Part shown: positions 58,630-64,000 of the stretch, piece after piece
How the letters are laid out: every line of letters starts with the position of its first letter
Position numbering within the stretch: the stretch's first letter is position 1
Origin: Planctomycetota bacterium
GTDB taxonomy: Bacteria > Planctomycetota > UBA1135 > UBA2386
Direction of reading: 5' to 3'
DNA length: 64,000 nt
Assembly: GCA_016713175.1 (NCBI GenBank)
Contig: JADJPQ010000001.1
Span: forward strand, 1,143,001 to 1,207,000
The notes under the pieces: model-generated
The model's database searches: none
Seen by the model: the letters and a program-made list of their open reading frames with translations, nothing else
What the model was told of the DNA's origin: nothing
Made by a program: the position numbers and the translations under genes

Positions 58630-59757
58630 ATGTTCCGCACGATCCTGACGCTGCTCGCACTCCTGCCGTTCTGCGCCTGCCGCTCGACCTCGCACCCGCC
58701 ACCGGGGCTCTCCCGGTGCATCTGGGTCGATCGCTGGGACTGGCGAACGGCCGCCGACATCGAACGCGTGCTCGACGACTGCAAGAACACCGGCTTCACC
58801 ACCGTGATGTTCCAGGTGCGCGGCAACGGCACGGTGGCGTGGCCGAGCCAGCACGAAGTGTGGCTCGAGCAGTTCGGGTTCAAGGACCCGGGCTTCGATC
58901 CGCTGCGGGTGGCGGTGACCGGTGCGCATGCGCGCGGGCTTTCGCTGCATGCCTGGCTCAACCTGATGCCCGGTTGGAGCGGCGACAAGCCGCCGGCCGA
59001 CACCCGGCAGTTGTTCAGGGCGCGACGGGAGTGGTTCCTGATGGATCGCGACGGTCGCTTCCAGTCCCAGAAGGCCGGCAAGTACCTGACGCTGAACCCG
59101 TGCCTGCCGGAGGTCCGCGAGTACCTGATCGGGTTATGCCGTGAAGTTGCCACCAACTACCCGGTCGATGGCATCCACCTCGACTACGTGCGCTTCCCCG
59201 ACGCCCAGGGCGACAACCTCGACGAACTCGGCCTGGACCCGCTGACCTTGACCGTGTTCTCGACGTCGACCGGACGGACCAGCAAGGAGACGGCGGCGGC
59301 GCGGCAGTGGCAGGTCGATTGCGTGACGGCGACGGTGCGCGGCATCCGCGATGCGCTGGCCAAGGTGCCCGGGCAGCGGGTGTTGACCGCAGCGGTGATC
59401 GCCGATCGGGCGCGGGCGCTGCGCGATCTGCGGCAGGACTGGGGCAAGTGGTGCGAACAGGGACTCGTCGCCGCCGTCGTGCCGATGAACTACACGGCCG
59501 ACGATTCCCTGTTCTCGGCCCGGGTCGCCGATGCGGTGACCGCCAGTCGGGGCCGCGTCGTGATGGGCGTGGGTTCGTACCAGCATCGATCGCCGGAACA
59601 GACCACGGCGCAGATGGACACGGCCTTGCGGGCCGGGGCCGGCGGCGTCGCGGTGTTCAACTACCGGACGTTGTTTGGCAAGCCGGAGAAGGACAGCAAG
59701 CTCGACCAGGCGGCGCTGCGGCGGCGGCTGCAGGAATGGCTGCGCCCGGGTTCGTGA
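58630..59757 (+). CDS. GHL10-like glycoside hydrolase (DUF187) lipoprotein
   Basis: A 375-residue lipoprotein (MFRTILTLLALLPFCAC, lipobox in FCAC; ATG 58630). The TIM-barrel-type GHL10 pattern is recognised by RCIWVDRWDWRTAADIERVL, FTTVMFQVRGNGTVAWPS, HAWLNLMPGWSGDKPPADTR, LNPCLPEVREYLIGLCREVA and DGIHLDYVRFPD, plus VVPMNYTADDSLF. A catalytic Asp is expected in HLDYVRFPD. GHL10 proteins cleave glycans, often in the cell envelope. The substrate is not determined. Confidence 0.85.
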   Translation: MFRTILTLLALLPFCACRSTSHPPPGLSRCIWVDRWDWRTAADIERVLDDCKNTGFTTVMFQVRGNGTVAWPSQHEVWLEQFGFKDPGFDPLRVAVTGAHARGLSLHAWLNLMPGWSGDKPPADTRQLFRARREWFLMDRDGRFQSQKAGKYLTLNPCLPEVREYLIGLCREVATNYPVDGIHLDYVRFPDAQGDNLDELGLDPLTLTVFSTSTGRTSKETAAARQWQVDCVTATVRGIRDALAKVPGQRVLTAAVIADRARALRDLRQDWGKWCEQGLVAAVVPMNYTADDSLFSARVADAVTASRGRVVMGVGSYQHRSPEQTTAQMDTALRAGAGGVAVFNYRTLFGKPEKDSKLDQAALRRRLQEWLRPGS

Positions 59758-60019
59758 CCAGGAACGCCGGGTGCGGCGTGCCGCGGCTGCAACGCGGTGG
59801 GAACGTCGAACGTTGATCCGGCACGCGCCCAGGCGGGCGCTGGTTCCGTTCGCGCGGCTGACCAAGGCGGCGGCCGCGATGCAGCACGGCGCTGCTGGTC
59901 GCCGGCCGGCTTGCCGTGCTGGCAATCGAGAAGGCGTGGCGGCAGGCTGGTCTGCCCTGAGCCGCGGTCACAATCGGCGCGTCACACGGCGCGGCGGTGG
60001 CCGTTCTGCTACGTTGACG

Positions 60020-60619
60020 ATGCCCATGCAACGCGACTACGCCGCCGAGATCGCCGCCGCGCGCCGCGGGGAACCCGCCGCCGTCGACAGTCTGTTCGCC
60101 CGCAACCTGTCGCCGCTGGTCGCGTTCATCCGCTCCCGGGTCGGCAAGGCCGTCGCCGCCCGTGAGTCGGCGGTGGACATCGCCCAGTCGGTGTTCCGCG
60201 AAGTGCTGCAGGATGCCGATCGGATCGAATTGCGCGGCGAGGATGCGTTCCGCAACTGGCTGTTCATGCAGGCCTCGCGGAAGGTGCTCGATCGCGCCAA
60301 GTTCCAACAGCGCGAACGCCGGGACGTGCGGCGCGAAGAGGCGATCCCGGAGGCGGGGCCCGAGGCGGATGCGTTGCTCGCCTGCTACGCCAACCTGTGC
60401 ACGCCGAGCCAGCATGCGGCGGCGCGTGAGGAGATCGCCCGGATCGAGGTCGCCGTGCAGTCGTTGCCCGACAACCAGCGCGATGCGGTCACGATGTCGC
60501 GGTTGCTCGGTCTGTCGTATCCGCAGATCGCCGAACAGATGGGGATGACCGAGTCGGCGGTGCGTGGGCTGGTCGCGCGCGGGCTCGCGGCGCTGGCGAC
60601 CGAGATCGACGACGACTGA
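60020..60619 (+). CDS. ECF-type RNA polymerase sigma factor
   Basis: A 199-residue sigma-70 family protein starting MPMQRDYAAEIAAARRGEPA (ATG 60020; 60026 is an alternative). Region 2: VDSLFARNLSPLVAFIRSRV and VDIAQSVFREVLQDA; region 4: LPDNQRDAVTMSRLLGLSYP and MTESAVRGLVARGLAAL. No anti-sigma gene follows; the next gene is on the opposite strand. The 262-nt gap before it shows nothing further. Confidence 0.93.
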   Translation: MPMQRDYAAEIAAARRGEPAAVDSLFARNLSPLVAFIRSRVGKAVAARESAVDIAQSVFREVLQDADRIELRGEDAFRNWLFMQASRKVLDRAKFQQRERRDVRREEAIPEAGPEADALLACYANLCTPSQHAAAREEIARIEVAVQSLPDNQRDAVTMSRLLGLSYPQIAEQMGMTESAVRGLVARGLAALATEIDDD

Positions 60620-60622
60620 ACC

Positions 60623-62560
60623 TCAGCGCTGCAGCAGTTCGCGCGCGAACGCGCGGACCGTCTCGTCGCGATCGGTGGCGGCGGCGCGCTCGATGGTTGC
60701 CCGGTGGTCGCTGCCGGGCGTGGCCGCACGCGCCAGTTCGCGCAGGGCGGTGCGGCGGGTCGCCGGATCGGCATCGTCGGTCGCGGCCTGACGCAGGGCG
60801 GCGGCGGCCGCTGCTTCCTGGCGGTGACCGAGGGCGCGCACGGCTTCCTGACGGACGAACGGATCGGCGTCGGTCAGGCCGCGATCGACCAGCAAGGTGG
60901 CGGCGGCGGCCTCGGGCACGCGGCGCAGTGCGGTGAACGCGGCGCCCCGGACCGCCGCATCGGCGTGATCGAGGTAGCGGCTGGCGGGGCCCAGCACTTC
61001 CGCGCTGGCCATGTTGCCGACCGCCAGCAGCCAGGTCGGCAGGTCGTTGCGCTGTGCGGCCGCACGTTCCATCGCCAGCAGGGTCGTCGCGACCGAGCGG
61101 CCGTCGGCCAGCCGCGCGGCGCGTTCCGCCAGCGCCCCGAGCACCAGCATCGCGCCCTGCTGGCCGTCGAACTCGACGTCGGCATCGGCGGCGAGGCCGG
61201 CCATCAGCTTCGGCGCCGGCGCCGGCAGTTGCAGCAGCGACACGGTGGCAGTTTCACGCACGTCGAAGTCGAGCGTGCGGTCGGCGCGGACGGCGGCCAG
61301 TGTCTGTTGCGCCGCCTCGGTGCCGGCAGCGCCGAGCGCCGACAGCGCGGTCGCGGCGATCGCGCCGGTCAGTTGCCGCGTGCCGACCATCTGGCCGAGG
61401 GCCGTGGCGACCTGGTCGTCGAAGCGAACCAGCCACTGCATCTGCTGGAACGCGCCATCGAGGGCCTCGGCATCCAGCGGTTCGTGTCCCAGGATCTCGC
61501 GCAGCCGATCGAGCAGCGTTGCCAGCGTGACGCCCTGCAGGCGTTGCTGCCACAGGCTGCGTTCGGCGGCTTCGGCGTGGCCCCCGATCGATTCGCGGTC
61601 GCCGGCGACGTCGACCGTCGTGCCAGACCACAGTGCGGCGACGTCGTGGTCGATCCGGGTCATGTCGGTGCCGACGAGTTCGATCGTCGACCGGCGACGC
61701 GTGATCGCGCGCAGATCCAACACCGGCAGCGCGGTGGTCAGGTGTTCGTCGAGGGTCACGGTCGCGAGCCAGCCCAGCTCCAGCCGGAAGGTGCCGGTGG
61801 CCAGGCCGCGCAGCTCGTGCTGCGGAACCTGGTCGTGCGCGGCCATCCGCAGGTAGCGCAGTTTCTCGCGTTGCACGGCAACTTCGCCCGCGGCGGCCAA
61901 GAGCCGCGTGCAGCGGGCCGCAAACTCCCCGGTGGTGTCGGCGCCATGGCTTTCCCAACGCACGGCGTCGGTGGTCGGCGCCGGGAACGTGGCCAGCAGC
62001 AGCGTGCCGCGCAGGAAGTTGCGTTGGTCGCCGTCGAGGCCGTCGGCGAACTGCAGACCGAGGACCGTGCCATCGGTGCGCACGCGCAGGTGCACCGGCG
62101 TTGCTGCGGCGGCAGTGAAGCTGTGCGTCACCGCATCCGCCGGCACCTCGTTGCCGTCCGGTCCCAGGAAGCGCACGGCGGTGAGGTCCAGCCGGGCCAG
62201 CACTTCCTCGTCGCGACGCGCCAGCACGGTGGTCGTCAGTTCGGCCTGCGTGTGCATCGCGCCGTTCTGCGCGGCGCCGCCTTCCTGGCTGTGCAGTTGG
62301 AACTCGATGTGGTCGTCGAGCCGGTAGCGAAGCGTCGTACCGGCCGGAGCCGTGTAGCAGCCCTGGATGCTTGCCGATGCCACTTGCCGAGCGTTCTCGG
62401 TGGAGCGCTGCAGGACCGCATCGGCGCCAAGGACCGTGTGGGCTGCGGCAGTGGCGAGGTCGCCTGGTGTCTGTTCCTTGCCGTTGCCGGACAGCCACAG
62501 TGCCGTCGTCAGGGTCAGCGCGGTGCAGGTCAGGAGGAGAGCGCGGCGGGCCTGGTGCAT
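60623..62560 (-). CDS. Exported protein with vitellogenin-N-like and HEAT-like repeats
   Basis: A 645-residue exported protein with an uncleaved or signal-anchor start (MHQARRALLLTCTALTLTTA). Residues 65-330 are beta-rich and resemble the N-terminal barrel of vitellogenin/lipid-transfer proteins (TLRYRLDDHIEFQLHSQEGG; TGTFRLELGWLATVTLD). Residues 345-640 are an alpha-solenoid of HEAT-like repeats (ASRYLDHADAAVRGAAFTAL, FVRQEAVRALGHRQEAAAAA). The vitellogenin-N likeness would suggest lipid transport, but this is inference. It is convergent with the ECF gene by 3 nt. Confidence 0.72.
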   Translation of the reverse strand: MHQARRALLLTCTALTLTTALWLSGNGKEQTPGDLATAAAHTVLGADAVLQRSTENARQVASASIQGCYTAPAGTTLRYRLDDHIEFQLHSQEGGAAQNGAMHTQAELTTTVLARRDEEVLARLDLTAVRFLGPDGNEVPADAVTHSFTAAAATPVHLRVRTDGTVLGLQFADGLDGDQRNFLRGTLLLATFPAPTTDAVRWESHGADTTGEFAARCTRLLAAAGEVAVQREKLRYLRMAAHDQVPQHELRGLATGTFRLELGWLATVTLDEHLTTALPVLDLRAITRRRSTIELVGTDMTRIDHDVAALWSGTTVDVAGDRESIGGHAEAAERSLWQQRLQGVTLATLLDRLREILGHEPLDAEALDGAFQQMQWLVRFDDQVATALGQMVGTRQLTGAIAATALSALGAAGTEAAQQTLAAVRADRTLDFDVRETATVSLLQLPAPAPKLMAGLAADADVEFDGQQGAMLVLGALAERAARLADGRSVATTLLAMERAAAQRNDLPTWLLAVGNMASAEVLGPASRYLDHADAAVRGAAFTALRRVPEAAAATLLVDRGLTDADPFVRQEAVRALGHRQEAAAAAALRQAATDDADPATRRTALRELARAATPGSDHRATIERAAATDRDETVRAFARELLQR

Positions 62561-62687
62561 GCTGGTCGAGCGACGTCGACCCGGCGGCTGTTCGCGGCGG
62601 GGCGCGAAAACGAGCGCGGCCGGCCGGCGCCTTGGGCGTCCGGTCGGCGTTGTGCAACATGCTGGCCTCGAACAAGTTACGACATGT

Positions 62688-63479
62688 TCAGATCAGCATG
62701 AGGCTGGTCACGGCCCGGCTGAAGTTCACCAGGTTGACCCGATACGCGAACAGCAACACCTGGAGGCTCAGGTCGACCCGCAGCGCGATGGCGCGCAGCA
62801 GATAGCTGGTCGAGCCCGAGAACCCGAGGTTGCTGACGCCGGACGAGGTCACCAGGGTCTGGTTGTAGATCGAACCGGTGGTCGCCACTCCGGCGGTCAT
62901 CCCGGGCGCCGAGAACGACGTCGAGAAGCGCGGCGTCGCGACCATCGTCGCGTTGCCGTTCATCGTCACGGTGGCGCTGGCGACAGGGACGTTCACCGAG
63001 CCGCCGGTCGTCAGCGTGCAGTTGGCGTTGCCGCGCACGGTCATCGTCACCGGTCCGACCGCGATCGCGCGCGCCGGATCGGCGGCGAAGGCGGTGTAGG
63101 TCAACGTTCGCGTCGTCATCGCGACGCTGCCGGCCGCGGCCGCCGAGGCGACGACGGCACCGCGCATCTCGATGCGGAACAGGCCGCTGCGGGTCGACGG
63201 GAGGAAGTTGCTGACCATGCTGCTGCCGCGGAGCAGCACTTCGCCGGCTTCGGTCGTCGCGCCGAGGATGTTGACGTTGCCGCGCAGGTTCGCCTCCGCG
63301 GTGGCCAGCGTCCGCAGCACCGTGCTGTCGCGGCTGGTGGTGGCGTGGGCATGGACGGCGCCGCCGCAGTTGGCGTTGCCGAGGGTGGCGTTGAAGGCGT
63401 TGGTGCGGACCTGGGCGTTGGCGGCGGTCAGCAGCACGCTGGCGGAGAAGGCAGACAGGAACAGGTGGCGGAGGTTCAT
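62688..63479 (-). CDS. Exported beta-rich protein, unknown function
   Basis: A 263-residue exported protein starting MNLRHLFLSAFSASVLLTAA (ATG 63479, signal to about residue 21). It is rich in Ala, Thr, Ser, Val and Asn with alternating beta pattern (FNATLGNANCGGAVHAHATT; VTMTVRGNANCTLTTGGSVN). Two Cys sit in NANC motifs. No family recognised. The C-terminal GFSGSTSYLLRAIALRVDLS resembles the same region of the next gene. Confidence 0.7.
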   Translation of the reverse strand: MNLRHLFLSAFSASVLLTAANAQVRTNAFNATLGNANCGGAVHAHATTSRDSTVLRTLATAEANLRGNVNILGATTEAGEVLLRGSSMVSNFLPSTRSGLFRIEMRGAVVASAAAAGSVAMTTRTLTYTAFAADPARAIAVGPVTMTVRGNANCTLTTGGSVNVPVASATVTMNGNATMVATPRFSTSFSAPGMTAGVATTGSIYNQTLVTSSGVSNLGFSGSTSYLLRAIALRVDLSLQVLLFAYRVNLVNFSRAVTSLMLI

Positions 63480-63699
63480 GGTGGGTCTCTTCGATTCTTG
63501 TGGGTGTGGATGGCGCGCGGTTTCGGCCGCGCAGTGCCGCGGGGCGGCGTTGCCGAGTGAGCGACTTCGCAGCCGGCGACGTTCGCACACTTGCAGAAAC
63601 CGGCGCGCCACCCAGTCCAGCGAGGCGCGCCAAAAAGCACCGCGGGCCGGTCACCGCGGCGAGCGGTGCCGGCCCGAGTGGCGGTGCCAGGGAGGTCGA

Positions 63700-64000
63700 T
63701 CAGATCGAGAACAGCGTGCGGACGATCCGACCGGCGCTCCAGGTGGTCAGCGTCGTCGTCCACGTCTGCCAGAACGCTTCGGCATAGGCGTAGAGCCGGA
63801 GTGTGATCGCTTCGAGCGTGTAGGTCGCCGAGCCGGACAGGCCGCTGCGCGCGTTCGCCGTCGCGCCGATCGCCAGCCGTTGGTTGGCGATCCGCCCTTC
63901 GATGCCGACGCCGACGCTGAAGCCCGGGATGCCGGCGCCGACCGAGGCGTTCGCGAACGCGTAGGCATTGGCGTCGCCGATGATGCTGACCGACGGCGTC
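63700..64000 (-). CDS. C-terminus of a related exported protein (5' end beyond window)
   Basis: The minus frame from the right edge to the TGA at 63700 encodes about 100 residues. It is beta-rich with repeated Gly/Val/Ile (NASVGAGIPGFSVGVGIEGR) and ends GLSGSATYTLEAITLRLYAY before AEAFWQTW. The same -GxSGSxxY-LxAI-LRL- element closes the neighbouring protein at 62688, so the two are likely paralogues with different lengths. Only the C-terminus is visible. Confidence 0.6.
   Translation of the reverse strand, partial: TPSVSIIGDANAYAFANASVGAGIPGFSVGVGIEGRIANQRLAIGATANARSGLSGSATYTLEAITLRLYAYAEAFWQTWTTTLTTWSAGRIVRTLFSI

Noticed and set aside
1..64000. CRISPR arrays, tRNA or rRNA genes, insertion sequences, integrase or attachment sites
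   Set aside because: None found: no repeat-spacer pattern, no transposase or integrase gene, and no cloverleaf or rRNA-like stretch recognised by eye.

Overview
The window is GC-rich throughout (roughly two thirds GC or more), densely coding, with many GTG starts, 4-nt gene overlaps and long antisense shadow frames. The gene set points to a deep-branching Planctomycetota lineage. It has a DUF1549/DUF1553 cytochrome-type protein followed by a DUF1501 protein, ECF sigma factors next to membrane Ser/Thr kinases, a kinase fused to a formylglycine-generating-enzyme-like domain, and many large secreted beta-propeller proteins and lipoproteins. The assignment is inference from gene content; there is no rRNA or tRNA here to confirm it.

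Layout. 1-4.8 kb: the start of an amidohydrolase-like exported protein that runs off the left edge (minus), a secreted propeller protein, a small ferredoxin-like protein with an unusual ligand set, a PmtA-like methyltransferase, a small membrane protein and an acetolactate-decarboxylase-like lipoprotein. 4.9-11.9 kb: three large exported proteins in a row, two of them tandem paralogues and the third a BNR/sialidase-type lipoprotein; with the protein at 1.3 kb they seem to share a C-terminal domain. 12.3-14.9 kb: leuS. 14.9-24.9 kb: a type II secretion / type IV pilus-like machine: ATPase gene divergent from an overlapping series of pseudopilin, inner-membrane platform, two pseudopilin-like genes, a PilM-PilN fusion, PilO-like, PilP/GspC-like and a secretin fused to TPR repeats. 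25-29.2 kb: the DUF1549/1553 and DUF1501 pair.

29.2-31.2 kb (minus strand) is the most interesting stretch. A selenosugar-synthase (SenB)-type glycosyltransferase lies 5 nt downstream of a 74-codon gene that ordinary ORF calling misses, because its CxxU motif is encoded with an in-frame TGA. It reads as a selenoprotein W/Rdx-family selenoprotein and has a perfect 6-bp hairpin with G in the apical loop just 3' of the TGA, as expected for a bacterial SECIS. Upstream lie a leader with two strong hairpins, a DUF423 membrane protein and a tiny His/Cys-rich lipoprotein. This looks like a small selenium-linked locus.

31.3-45.6 kb: a beta-lactamase-fold/PHB-depolymerase-like fusion, a frameshifted exported protein, an ECF sigma / kinase-FGE module, ilvE, a sialate-O-acetylesterase-like protein, an HU-like protein, a decayed dienelactone hydrolase, an enoyl-CoA hydratase and two exported proteins. 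45.7-54.2 kb: a second Ser/Thr kinase with lipoproteins, a DUF4344 metallopeptidase, a VOC protein, and a TetR regulator overlapping two membrane-protein genes. 54.2-64 kb: a VF530 protein, a GT2 glycosyltransferase, a nucleotide-sugar dehydrogenase, a pseudopilin-like protein, a di-haem peroxidase-like lipoprotein, a GHL10-like lipoprotein, an ECF sigma factor, a vitellogenin-N/HEAT-like protein and two related small exported proteins, the last cut by the right edge. No CRISPR array, insertion sequence, tRNA or rRNA was found.
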